Assembly (NCBI RefSeq): GCF_016086655.4
Contig: NC_052138.2
Span: 1,984,001 to 2,048,000 of the forward strand
Reading direction: 5' to 3'
DNA length: 64,000 nucleotides
Origin: Lepeophtheirus salmonis
Lineage: Eukaryota; Arthropoda; Copepoda; Siphonostomatoida; Caligidae
Shown here: positions 33,880 through 45,195 of the stretch, one piece after another
Layout of the letters: every line of letters begins with the position of its first letter
Position numbering within the stretch: the first letter of the stretch is position 1
Notes under the pieces: generated by a model
Seen by the model: the letters and a program-made list of their open reading frames with translations, nothing else
The model's database searches: none
Told to the model about the DNA's origin: nothing
Position numbers and translations under genes: made by a program

Positions 33880-36057
33880 ATAACACATGGATGATAATGT
33901 ACCCCAGTTGCAATTCCAACTAAGATAACATATCAATGGGGTTATAGTCTCATCTAGGAAAAGTAAGGTATGGTGACAGAGGGAAACTTTTTTTTTTTTT
34001 TTAATTCAACCTTCAAAATCATACATTTTTCTCAGTTTTGGGTGTTCAAAATTTGTTGTTTAGAATATTTTTTTAACTTGATTTGTTATTTGTTAATTAT
34101 TTTTGGATTGATAATATTTCATTGACTCGTCGGTATTCACAGATGCCTACAACATGTTCTCTGCGATCTTTCATTATTTGCATTCATACTGAATATTTTC
34201 AAAATGTAATATTAATGTTTAATTATTAATCTCTAGTATGTAAAAGACAAACAGTAACTCTGAGGATTTGTCGTGGAGCTATAAGTGTAAGTCCTAGTTG
34301 GACTCAGAGTAGAATTGAGAATCGATATTGGAGCCAGTCCTGCCTATATCATTGGTAAATACGGAGTGGGGTTTGTGTTTCTTTTCATCATCTAATTTAA
34401 TGAGACGTCCTCACAGTTTAGATGCTCTCCACCCAAACATTCTTCAAAAATTGTAAGCCTGACCACGGTAATCTTCGGGTTCTTCGGCGTTTTATATAAT
34501 TTGAATGTCTGATGTGAATCCCTGTCCTCTTCACCAACTGCCCCCTTGTCTCCGCCCCCCACATTATTTGGTGTTTCCATTTAGATTAGTTTCTATCAGC
34601 AAGTCATTTCCAATTCAAAAGAATGATGTATTAATATCCAGGATCATTATGACAACATAATAGGTTATCAATATAAAAAGTGCATAGCAACATGTTCCTT
34701 TTGCAAATAACATTCAAAATTGCGGTCCACTTGTTTTACAATATTCCTTTATAGATGTGTTTATATTCATAGAGTCTCAAAGTTTGAGATTTACCAATAG
34801 GACATTTACTTATATTAGTTTGTAAATAAGGCGACAGAGAGTGGCGCCGTATTGCTACAAAATAATTCAACTCCCTGAATGATTATAATTACCATTACCA
34901 TATAGAGGAGACACTAGCGACCTTAAGCAATCTATATTTATATTAGTCCAGGCTACAGAAAGTCACGCCGCCTTACGGATAATATATATTTTTTAGTTTT
35001 CACATGCCTTTTTAAAATTTCATCAATGTTACTGTAAAAAAACTCCAGTACAGAGAATACCTTTAGAGGATTTATGTCATTTAATATAATAGGTAAATTA
35101 AAAAGTTCTGAGCGTTTTTTCGCTTTATTTTGACAAATAAATTAACATAGTTAGGATTATCCGATTTAGATCAAATATGCACCGTTTTGTTGGATAATTA
35201 ATATATCTATACGACTAAGAGCCATACAATATTGTAGATCATCTCTAGAACATGATAATATCCCTTGTTGATTCCTCTAAGATTTGAAATAGATGTACAT
35301 AATATATATATTAATGACAGGGAATTTAATCATTTATCTATGGGATTTTCCCGAATGAGTTACTTGAATTCTCATTTACACTCTCTCCATCTGTTGTCTT
35401 TTTTGTTTTTTTTCTATAGAGTAAAAATATTTTATTTAAGAGAAAAAGGGTTTTTTTCATTTATTTATCAATACACTTGAACTATATAATAGTTTTGTAG
35501 TGTTGTAGAATGAGAAGGTACTCTCAAAAAATATCACATCATAGTTCATAAATCATATCATAAGCTAAGTGTGTTGAAAATAAATCACAATTGACTCTGT
35601 GTTTGAGAGATACCCAGGATGTTCTTCAAGTAAGAATGAAAAGCTTTATTAAGGAATGACTCAAGAGGATTGGGAGGTAGAGAGAGTGACAGAGAAAGAT
35701 TGAACGAGGATGATTCCCGATAGTAAAATCAAGATGTTATACGATAATTACTAAATATGTTTAAAATAAAAACTATCAATCAGATTGTTGTTTCAATCGT
35801 AAAAGGCCCCGATATTAAGCCCAAAATATGAAATTATTCATTCAAACTGATTTATTAAGAATAATGAAGCTTAAAAACTTTTAGAGTTACCTCATATATT
35901 TTGAAAAATACATAAAATTCACGCAAATATTGCTCTTGTCTCAACTCAGCCTCCTTCCATGATGTTTAATTCAACCGAATTCATACCGTCAATGGTACCC
36001 CTTAAATTTGATTAATTAAATATGAAAATCTTTTTAATTCTACTATAATAAGCATTA
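33880..36057. other. Intergenic DNA upstream of the channel gene
   Basis: It holds a short R1-related fragment (34245-34340), the R-type repeat partner of 2111-2180 (34805-34880) and no recognised gene. The 62-codon open frame on the minus strand at 34392-34580 starts with ATG but has no recognised family. The immediate upstream of 36058 may hold the channel gene promoter, but no TATA box stands out. Confidence 0.4.
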
Positions 36058-39009
36058 ATGTATTCCTTTGTCATCTTTAGATGGAATATCATTTTCCTAA
36101 TTGTTCAGCTTTATTCTCAACTCGAAATAGTCGTGAATGGTAAAAGTATTGACCTTGAGGATCTTCTTGCGGAGCAAAAGAGACAAAATGAATTAATTTC
36201 CCGTTTACTCCAAAATCAAGTCAATTTGCAAAGGGTATCCTTCCGGCAAGAGGATCCTTATTATCGAAGAGGAAAGAAATTATTTTTCATGCCAGACGAC
36301 TATGATAAGCGAAGATTACCTCCCAGAGTGAAAGAAGGTGAACTCTTTATTTAATTAATTGTTATTATATTGTCTTTATTCGAGATGACCTAATTATTTG
36401 GACCTTGACTTAAAAATATGATTCATATATAGAGCAAATATATTATCTAGTTTTGCATTTTGTATTCAGAGTAGTTGAATTCAAAAAAATTGATTTGCGG
36501 ATGAAAGTTTTGCCCAATAGATATTTTTTAAATGGAAAATTGTTCAGGGATTAAATAATCGAATTGGAAGCTCTTAGGATTTTGAAAATATAAATTGTAT
36601 AAGGACTCAATACATCTATTAAATTCGCACGTGAATTTAATAGATGTAAATGTCCACTATTTTTTCAAATAATTTATCAAATGAGTTAGATTTCATATTT
36701 CAATTAAATTTGAGCATCGAATAACATGGGGAAAAAGATTAAGTTATAAATGTTGTTGCCTATGCATAAATGTATCAATACAAGCAATCTTAGTTCAGTC
36801 ATAACGAATGCGGAAGGGACATTGTTTTTTCAGGGTCCATGGATTTAATGTTTAGTCCTCTACATAGTATCTTCCTATCCTCTTTAGGTGAAGTGAATAA
36901 AATCCATGTTTCTATAGACATATATGGAATCCCTCTATTGGACGAAAAGCTCGAGGTAAGATGTATTCTTCTTCATATCCACAGATGTTCCAAGAATCCA
37001 TAGAGATTTCCTAGGAGTCATTCATTAAATCTCCTGAGTAAGGGTTGAAATTTAAATTCAGCATATATGTACATAATAAACTAAGTCTTTGTTTTACATA
37101 ATATATGTTATTTGTTTTATTAATCTCGTAAAATTTTACGTGCTATTGTGCCATATTGAAGGGGTTATTAAATATAGAATAATTATTCTTTAATATTGTT
37201 AGTTCCTTTGATTCAAAATGATTTTCCAATAGTTAAATTCTCATCAGAGCCCATTTTCATCCTATAGTGCCGAGGCGGTAAGATTATATGTGTATACATC
37301 TTATATATGTTTACAATCCTTATGGGTGATGGGATTTGGGATTTTTGTGTGTGCTGGACAGTTATTAACTCATCACTTCTCCTAAACTTTGTGGGTATTT
37401 AACAAATTTGGACGTTTCATACTTTGTATGCGCTATATATAATTATTCTATTTTAAGATCTGGGAGCTTTTTGCTTTCAATTATTCATAATTATTCGTAC
37501 CTTACATAAGATTTTAAATGTTCATGGCATCACAAGATCAGTAAACAACACCATTGTTCCTCAATTAAGCGAAGTTGAACTAGTATTCACATTGTCAGGT
37601 TGATTGCTATATACATGACGACAGGAATCACTTGACAGTACTAGCACAATTAAAATATCAATAACTCTGTATTTCCATATTATTCGATCTCGATCATATA
37701 ACCATGATCCTTGAGTTTTAAAAAAAGTATTGAATTGATTTAATCTTGAATAATAACAACCCCTGTGTTTAACATTCAGGAAATCATGTTAGAGCTCAAG
37801 ATATCTCATATGTGGGCGGATCTTCGACTTAATACGAGTGAAATGAAGCGACCCTTGGAGCTAGAGCCTACATCCATAAGTGATTTTTGGACTCCGGACT
37901 CTTATTTCCATCACGTAAAGGCTTCGAATGAAGTCAAAATCATGACCCCCGTTGCAAGTCTGCGTGTTCGCCCAGACAAAATTATTCAGTATACGAAAAT
38001 CATATTGGTTACGCTTGGATGCCCCATGTCCTTTTATAATTATCCAATGGATAATCAAATTTGTCGATTGGAGCTTCAAAGCTGTAAGTGTAATGTACTT
38101 ATAATTATTTATAAATCATAATACAAGTTACATGTGTATAATATTCTAGTTGGATACGACATGAATCTCATTAATTATACTTGGATGCGTCCACCTCAAA
38201 TGAAAAAGGATATAATAATTGATAATCATGACGTGGAAATAGCAGACTATACATTTGAGTATTCGCCTGAAGGAATAAGATTCTCTGGACTTGGAATTCG
38301 AATTGAGCTGAAGAGACATTTAGGTTTTCACATCACACAATCATATATTCCAAGCATTATCTTTGTAGCGATTGCTTGGATGTCATTTCATGTACCAAGT
38401 GATGTTGTACCTGGTCGAATGGTTCTCTCGGTAACAACTCTTCTGACTCTCATTTCTATGTTCAATTCCGTTAGGTAAGTTTGTTAAGGAGTTCAATCCT
38501 TGTTTCATAGTACATATTATGTTCTTCATTTAGGAGTCTGACTCCGCAAGTATCGTACATGAAGGCATTGGATCTATGGGTTTTTGTATGTTTAGTCTTC
38601 GTTTTTTCCTCTTTGGCAGAGTATGGTTTTGTCTTATATTTAACGAGTCGTTCAGGATGGCAAAAGAAAGTAGATGCAGATATCAGAACAATCTCTGGGT
38701 CAGATAGATTGGTGAATCCCGCAAACTTCCTCCGTTTAATAAGTGGAGGAATGATTCAACGGACACAAAAGGTAAGGTGTCTCCAATATTCAGAAATCGG
38801 AAATTGCTTAAGCCTTATTTTTATAGAATTACTCAACTGCAAATATGAATGGAGTTGTGTCGAAAGTCATGCCAAAAACAAAGGAAAGAGTGGCTTATTC
38901 TATCGAATACATAATCAAAATTATATATCCTTTGGCCTTTTTTGGGTTTAACTACACATATTGGACTTATTACTTGTCTCGATATTCTAATAAACTTGAT
39001 CCTTCATGA
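36058..39009 (+). CDS. Cys-loop ligand-gated ion channel subunit (anion-channel-like)
   Basis: Six exons join in frame: 36058-36337, 36888-36955, 37780-38083, 38150-38474, 38534-38771 and 38827-39009, encoding 465 aa. All introns are GT-AG. The protein starts with a signal peptide. An extracellular domain follows, with the signature Cys-loop C197-(13 residues)-C211 containing FYNYPMDNQ, and four membrane segments, M1 near 278-298, M2 near 306-325, M3 near 338-360 and M4 near 434-455. M2 is preceded by VPGRM rather than the PAR of typical glycine, GABA or glutamate-gated chloride channels. That form recalls the insect group of pH- or zinc-gated chloride channels (CG7589/CG6927/CG11340), but the assignment is from memory. 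No second disulfide pair typical of GluCl/GlyR is visible. It is a plasma-membrane pentameric receptor subunit. Its ligand is unknown. Confidence 0.9.
36612..36647. repeat. Perfect 15-16 bp stem hairpin in intron 1 of the channel gene
   Basis: ACATCTATTAAATTC (36612-36626) and GAATTTAATAGATGT (36633-36647) are perfect inverted copies around the 6-base loop GCACGT. The flanking T and A extend the stem by one pair. It lies within intron 1 (36338-36887), 274 bases from the donor. It may be a small MITE remnant or an RNA structure. Confidence 0.8.
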
Positions 39010-39184
39010 GAATCAAATGCTAGGACTTAAATGAGAAATGCATACTTACATATTATATAAGTCACATACCAGTCATTTATAGTTGGATGTATAGTAAAGA
39101 TAAAATATTTATTAAAAGATTTATAGTATATTAAATTAACAAATAATAACGATTCTTGAATTCGATTGGAATTATTGTCACGGT

Positions 39185-40172
39185 TTAGAGATCATTTAGC
39201 TGGGAATGTATTTTCCACAAGTCCTTGAAATATTTGACTGTCTTAACTTTTAGTTCCAGGGTGGCATTTTCATCACAAAGGAAAATTGTTCTTGGATGCT
39301 GTTGAAAAGCAGATACAGTCCACATGTGATTAATTCCCTCTTCAATGGCCTAAAGAGATATTTTTTTTGGAAGGAAGATTACTTTATATAGACGGAGTAA
39401 GTATATACATACCATATGCAATGCTAAAGCCTTATGAGATCCCGTTATGAGTATCATCACCTCTTGAGCATCCATAACTGTTCCAACACCCACTGTCAAT
39501 GCCTGTTTGGGAACGCTCTCCATATTTCCTCCAAAGAAACGGGAGTTAGCCTGAATAGTATCCTGTTATCAAAATAAAATGTAGTAAATCATATCTTCTT
39601 CCATTGATTAAATACCAAACCTGTGCAAGTGTTTTGACCCTCGTCCTTGATACTAAGGAAGAACCGGGTTCATTAAAAGCAATGTGCCCATCTGGCCCAA
39701 TACCACCAATAAATAAATGAATGCCCCCTACTTTTTTGATATTTTCTTCATAGATATTACATTCCTTTTCCAAATCCTCGGCGTTTCCATCGAGTAGGTG
39801 AACGTTGTGAGGCTCAATATCAATATGCTGAAAGGGTTATATATTTAATTTTAATATTATCTAATTAAAAATGTAAATAGACATTACTTTGAAAAAGTTA
39901 TCGTGCATATAACTATGATAGCTCTCAGGATGATCCCTGGGTAAGTTTACGTACTCATCCATATTGAAAGTTACAACGTTTTTGAAGGACACTTGTCCAT
40001 CCTGGTGGTATTTCACTAATCTTTTATACATTTTGAGAGGGGTTCCACCAGTTGGTAGTCCCAGGACAAAAGGGCGCTCTTGAGTAGGATTATGATCTCG
40101 AATACGTCTAACCACAAGCTTGGCGGCCCATTCTCCAACATCATTATCATTTGGAAGGATTAAAAGTCTCAT
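39185..40172 (-). CDS. GNPDA1: Glucosamine-6-phosphate deaminase (isomerase)
   Basis: Four exons on the minus strand (39888-40172, 39621-39827, 39413-39562 and 39185-39349) splice in phase 0 throughout to give 268 aa, slightly shorter than the vertebrate enzyme. It converts glucosamine-6-phosphate and water to fructose-6-phosphate and ammonia, in cytosolic amino-sugar catabolism opposing the hexosamine/chitin route. The catalytic residues fall at the canonical positions: D72 in FNMDEY, and D141, H143 and E148 in GPDGHIAFNEPGSS. An LGLPTGGTPL phosphate-binding loop lies near 38-47, and the C-terminus holds TVSAFQQHPRT. The C-terminal tail of the mammalian protein is shortened. The stop lies only 175 bases from the convergent channel gene. 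The start ATG at 40170-40172 gives the conserved MRLLIL N-terminus. Confidence 0.97.
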
Positions 40173-41936
40173 TATTGCCTCGCGCTACTTCTGCGATTGT
40201 AAACAATTTACAACTAAAAAAAACTAAGTAGAAAGCTTATTCAGCATCTGATCAAGTATTCAATAGAGAACAAGTAAATAGTAATGTAAATGTTGAACCT
40301 TTAGAAATTTAACCTGAAGAGATATTGATAAAAATAATTTACGTATTCACTTGTTTATTTTTGTAAGCATTTACATACTATTCAAATTTGTTACTTAATT
40401 AGCAATTATGATTGATAAGAAAATAATAGGATTTTATCTATTTATTTGAGCAATCAAAAAAAGCCTCTCAATTTCGATTTCGCCTATAGTTAATTTGCGT
40501 CTTAAAGAGAGTCAACACATGATTAAAATCAAAGAATCCACCAAATGAGTAATTAAAAGAAAGTGTTTAAAGATATTATCTAAACTTATTGATAAATGAT
40601 ACTCCTAAATTTCTACTTGATATTATGTAGACATATTGTAATGAAAAATTTACCAAGTACTTAGGGTAAAGAGAAAGAACTTCGTAGTGATGTGTCGATA
40701 CACAACATTATGGATACCATTGGTATTGTTTAATTATAGATGCTCCTACATTTCTTATCTCAATATATTAATATCAACAAAATATTTATTCTACGTAGAC
40801 TCAAAATAACATGATATAATATTCCATTTTTTATATGTACATACCGCGGTGTGAGACAAATTGTCGTAACTAAAATATTTACTTTACATAACTAAGCTTT
40901 GAGATTGTCATTCTTTTATCATGAGTAATGATGTTTTCCAATTTTAACACTATCAACTGGATATGAGAAATTCATTTCAACGGTCTGAATGTATCTTTCT
41001 TTTAAGTACTGACATTAAATATTAGACTTCTCGGATAACATATAGGCAACAATACTAATATTTGCAATTTGAGGACATTATGCATATTCAGGTCATGTTG
41101 ATTGAATACTCCGCTTTGTAATAGGGACGAATATTGATCTTAGTATCGATACTGAAGAGGCAATCTCGTTATTGAAAATGAAGCGATGGTCTGTAATTAT
41201 TCAATGTATAAATTACTTTAGTCTAATAATTTGTTAAATGGACTACTAAATGAGACACTTAAAAGGACAGAAAAACTGTATTTTTTAAATACAATTGAAG
41301 CCCAACAGTATTAAATTTATGTAAAGGGTTTATTTAGGAGTGGAGTAGTTTGAAAAAATTGAGAAACTAAATGTAAAGTATCTATTATGATGTCTGAAAT
41401 GAAGGATAATCCCATTATTTATTAGTTTGAATAAAAATGACATCAATTTTGAATTAATTAGGTATCCATCTATAAAAAACTATTTTCAAAGACTATAGAT
41501 TTATTCTCATTTTCATACTGTTTTGTAAATTTTTAATTTGACTACAGTTCTAATAGAAAGTGTTTCTTAACTTGGTTGAAAAAACAATGGTATGAGTCAT
41601 ACTAAAAATTAGGATTTTTTTAAAACTTTTTTAGTAATTGTGGATTTGCTTTGTTGAAGAAAAAGTTATTACTATCTTCTTTGTTAATAACTATTCAAGA
41701 TTAAGAATCCTAAATATATACATTTTTCAAATTATATAAATGATAATCAAAATCTAATATCGATACTCAAGTTTTGGATATTTTAACATCCTTAAATTAC
41801 AGACCAAGTAGTACGTGTTTCAGACAACTTGAAAAAAAAACACAAAAAAAAAAATATATGGTAAGAATGAGTAATAATATATTTTCAAAAAGTAATAAAA
41901 ATAGCAAAGTATTTAATAAAAGGAAGGTCATCAATT
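40173..41936. other. AT-rich intergenic DNA
   Basis: Promoter side of GNPDA and 3' side of the 353-aa gene. No other gene, RNA or recognisable transposon is seen. An open frame at 41774-41971 is lysine/asparagine-rich low complexity and overlaps the neighbouring gene end. Confidence 0.5.
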
Positions 41937-42998
41937 TTAATCATCGTAGAGGGAAGAGAGCTCTAGTTTGACTCTTTGAGATAGATGTTTAAGTGCCATG
42001 GGTGTAGGAGCAGAGATATCAAATCTCTGAGGGGAATGAAAGCAAAGGGAGGACTCATTAATTTGATTCTCAGAGGCAATTAACATATTCCCACTCTGTT
42101 TATTCAAACAGATCGGAATATTTACGTTGATGTCTGGCTTGGCGAATGGAGTAGCAGACTCTTGGTGACTTTGAGGTGGGGAATGATGAAGGACGGAGGA
42201 GGGAGGTGGATGAAAAAGGTTTGTGCCTCCAAGGATTTTCCGGACAAGATCTGATTTTTGACTTCTGACTTTGTTAATACTCTTGGGACTCACTCCCCAA
42301 AGTTCCTTGAACCTTTTCCTTCTCTCAGAGATTCTTTTATCGATTTCCAAGAGCTGCTCTGAAAGAATTACATTTTCATCCCTAATTTCCTTAAGACTGT
42401 TTTGTGCCTCTGTTAACCAGTGACGAGAGGATAGATTCTCCAGACTGGGGCTTTTGTGGACGGACTGACTTTCGTGTCTAAGATCGCATTGACTATTAGA
42501 ACGACGCTCGCACGGAATAGCGACTATCTTTTTCTTAGCAGGGGTTTTGAGCCGTTTTTCCAGATCCTCAAAGGAGCAGGTGGAGTCGTCCTCAAAGTAT
42601 TTTTTGAGCTCAGTCATGTTGAGACTTGGACGTAAAGGTCCTGGAAGGGATTCGCGGATGACAGCGTTGGGAGCGGCGCGCAGAGTACCAACGACTGCAA
42701 GAGGAGCCGCCTTGGACCATGGTTCACCACTCCCTTGAAAGTGAAGCTCACGGCGAGTCTTTGTAAATAGTCTGGGTTTGTAGTCACATGGAAACTTTTG
42801 CTCGGATAAACTCAGCTTTGGACCAATAACGGGTGTCGCCTTCTTCTTCTTCTCGGAATGCCCGAATTTGGGACGAATACGACTGGCTTTCATATCCTTG
42901 AGTTTCATGGGACGTTTAAACGTATCTGCTTTCTCTTTATTATTTAGAATAGAAGCCAATGAAGCGGGATCCACTTGGAATTTGACGTCTTCCGTCAT
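41937..42998 (-). CDS. Unrecognised 353-aa basic protein with coiled coil
   Basis: A single uninterrupted frame from ATG at 42996-42998 to the stop at 41937, with codon use and GC like the neighbouring genes, so it is almost surely real. I do not recognise the family. Visible features are a basic, lysine-rich N-terminal third (KKKKATPVIGPK near residue 50) and a FEDLEKRLKTPAKKK segment near 143-157. A predicted coiled coil runs from roughly 195 to 235 (SLKEIRDENVILSEQLLEID), followed by the KELWGVSPKSINK motif. The tail is proline/serine-rich, with an HSPPQSHQ stretch. No signal peptide or membrane span is present, so a cytoplasmic or nuclear adaptor is plausible. It is divergently arranged with DDOST, about 540 bases between start codons, so the two may share a bidirectional promoter. 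Confidence 0.85.
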   Translation of the reverse strand: MTEDVKFQVDPASLASILNNKEKADTFKRPMKLKDMKASRIRPKFGHSEKKKKATPVIGPKLSLSEQKFPCDYKPRLFTKTRRELHFQGSGEPWSKAAPLAVVGTLRAAPNAVIRESLPGPLRPSLNMTELKKYFEDDSTCSFEDLEKRLKTPAKKKIVAIPCERRSNSQCDLRHESQSVHKSPSLENLSSRHWLTEAQNSLKEIRDENVILSEQLLEIDKRISERRKRFKELWGVSPKSINKVRSQKSDLVRKILGGTNLFHPPPSSVLHHSPPQSHQESATPFAKPDINVNIPICLNKQSGNMLIASENQINESSLCFHSPQRFDISAPTPMALKHLSQRVKLELSSLYDD

Positions 42999-43539
42999 TT
43001 TCTACTATTTTCGTATTTCACACAAATTCCCTCTATTCAAATTCAATTATCAAAAAACAAAAGCAAGGACACCAACTCAAACCGGGAAATAGTCTCCATT
43101 ATTTGGCTATACATGGAGAATATAAAAATATAAATCCTTCTTATGAATACTATGGCCCTATTTTCTTAACTTGATCGATACAACATTATTTTATTTTACC
43201 GGTTCTTAACTCAACACAACCTATTATATTAAACGTATTGTCATGATGACGTTGCCTTAGAAAATATGAGGCATGGAGTTCTGGGGGTATAAGTGTATAT
43301 TACACGTCAACGCCGGTAAGGCCTTACACTCTACTCGGTCCAAATGGACCGGACATAACAAGTAAATGCCGGTGAATGGAGAAGAAATGGATGAGAAGAG
43401 GAGACGTACGTATATCTGATTGGTTGATTCTTGTGTCTTAGCTGAAATGGTCCATTCTAATGAGAGTCATTTATTAGTTATTTTATTATTCTAGATCGTG
43501 TTAACTCTGAAGGAGTTCGTCCGGTCATTGAAGTCTGCA
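42999..43539. promoter_or_regulatory. Divergent intergenic region, possible bidirectional promoter
   Basis: It separates the start codons of the minus-strand 353-aa gene and plus-strand DDOST. An acceptor-like tract (TTTTATTATTCTAG ending at 43494) precedes the DDOST start, so a 5' UTR intron is possible, with a donor candidate near GAGAC|GTACGT (about 43408). No TATA box is evident, which fits housekeeping genes. Confidence 0.45.
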
Positions 43540-44838
43540 ATGTTGAGAGTGGTTCTTTGCTTGTTTTTGGGGCTCCTGGGGATTTGCCATGGTGGACGAG
43601 TCCTGGTTCTATTGGATAATAACTCCTACAAGGAGAGCCATGCGACCTTCTTGAAGGATCTCTCTGATTTAGGCTTGGATCTCACGTATAAGACCTCTGA
43701 TGACTCCTCCATTGTTCTGAAGAAGTACGGGGAGTTCCTGTTCGATCATTTGGTTCTCATGAGTCCCAATGTGGAGGAGTTTGGCGGAGGACTCACTCCC
43801 GATGTGATCGCGGATTTTTTGGATGCAGGGAAAGATGTGTTTGTGGGTGGAGTGGAATCTTCGGATTTATTGCGTGAGTTTGCCTCTGAATGCGGGTTTG
43901 AAGTGGATGAAGAAGGGAGCATGGTTCTGGATCACATTCACTACGACTCTGTCAAGGATGAAGAAGGTCTTCACACCGTTGTCGTGGCTGAGCCCGGAAA
44001 GCATCTCATCAAGTCTGCCCCCATTGTTGGATCCGCGGTGGGAGATAAGCCTCTCCTCTACAAAGGAGTCGGCATTCTTGCGGACGCCAATCCCCTCGTC
44101 CTACCCATTCTCTCATCATCATCCTACGCATACTCCTACAATCCCAACAAACCCATCAAAGAGTATCCACATGCTACAGGGAAGAACACCCTTCTCATCG
44201 CTGGACTCCAAGCTCGCAATAATGCCAGAGTTATTTTCTCTGGCTCCTTGGATTTCTTTTCCAACGATTACTTTGAGTCCTCCGTACATTCTAGAGGAGC
44301 GGAATCTCCTTCTGGTAATCGGGATCTTGCTAAGGCACTCGTCTCTTGGTGCTTCAAAGAGTCTGGTCTTCTTCGTACTTCTCAACTCAAGCATCATCTT
44401 GTTGGACAAACAGAGTCTCCTCCTTTTTATACTGTCACGGAAGATGTGGAATATAGCATTGTCATCGAGGAGTTTAAAGGAGGGAAATGGGTACCCTACT
44501 CTGCTAAAGACGTTCAGTTAGAATTTGTTCGCATTGATCCCTTTGTTCGCATCAATCTCAAACCTGATGGAAACGGAAAATTCTCTGCTAAATTTAAAAT
44601 ACCTGACGTCTATGGTGTATACCAATTTAAAATTAATTATGTGAGGACGGGGATATCGAGACTCTACTCCACGACGCAAGTCTCTGTCCGTCCTCTTAGA
44701 CACGATCAGTATGAACGGTTTATTCTCTCTGCGTATCCTTACTATGCATCTGCATTTAGCATGATGTTTGGTGTATTTGTTTTTGGATTTGTCTTCCTTC
44801 ATCACAAGGAGGCTTCCCCGAAAACCAAGTCTGAGTGA
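43540..44838 (+). CDS. DDOST: Oligosaccharyltransferase 48 kDa subunit (OST48)
   Basis: An intronless coding frame of 432 aa from the ATG at 43540-43542; the frame is open further upstream but lacks an ATG there. DDOST is a non-catalytic subunit of the ER oligosaccharyltransferase, which transfers the preassembled glycan to Asn-X-Ser/Thr of nascent proteins. The sequence shows a signal peptide (residues 1-18, ending ICHG), then the family hallmark GRVLVLLDNNSYKESHATFL. A luminal body follows, with NNARVIFSGSLDFFSNDYF near residue 230-250, and the C-terminal membrane helix (YASAFSMMFGVFVFGFVFL) precedes a short KEASPKTKSE cytosolic tail. Length agrees with animal orthologues. Upstream neighbour is divergent. 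Confidence 0.98.
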   Translation: MLRVVLCLFLGLLGICHGGRVLVLLDNNSYKESHATFLKDLSDLGLDLTYKTSDDSSIVLKKYGEFLFDHLVLMSPNVEEFGGGLTPDVIADFLDAGKDVFVGGVESSDLLREFASECGFEVDEEGSMVLDHIHYDSVKDEEGLHTVVVAEPGKHLIKSAPIVGSAVGDKPLLYKGVGILADANPLVLPILSSSSYAYSYNPNKPIKEYPHATGKNTLLIAGLQARNNARVIFSGSLDFFSNDYFESSVHSRGAESPSGNRDLAKALVSWCFKESGLLRTSQLKHHLVGQTESPPFYTVTEDVEYSIVIEEFKGGKWVPYSAKDVQLEFVRIDPFVRINLKPDGNGKFSAKFKIPDVYGVYQFKINYVRTGISRLYSTTQVSVRPLRHDQYERFILSAYPYYASAFSMMFGVFVFGFVFLHHKEASPKTKSE

Positions 44839-45195
44839 TGATGCCCCCTCTCCTCACTTTATAGACAATGTATTCATGCATTTTATAATCATTTATCTTC
44901 GGATATGAGCTATTATATTCATATTATTATATATTATTGCATTTTTTTTTTTTTTTTTCCCAAGTTGTTCTTTGTCGATCTTTATCAAAGTCTCAAATGC
45001 CTTGCATTTTTTTTTAGGTTTTTGAAGCGTGAATTTTGTGAAAACCATATGTTAACACCTCTTTTATTATTAGTTTTTTTTTGTTTTGATAATATATATA
45101 TGATTTTTTTTTATACAAAAAAAATTCACCAGAAAAATCCGTTTAATTTATTAATTAATTCAAATAAATTAATGTTATATCTTATGTTAAATGGA
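44839..45195. other. 3' intergenic DNA with poly-T tracts
   Basis: It separates the convergent ends of DDOST and the glycosyltransferase-like gene. Long T tracts occur at 44942-44958 and 45009-45017. The open frame here on the plus strand is low complexity (F/L/I-rich) and is not regarded as a gene. Confidence 0.6.

Noticed and set aside
34392..34580. 62-codon minus-strand frame starting with ATG
   Set aside because: No recognised family, splice context or conserved feature; could be chance in a GC-richer patch.
43823..44521. 232-codon frame inside DDOST
   Set aside because: Overlaps the DDOST coding frame, which has clear homology; it is a shadow.
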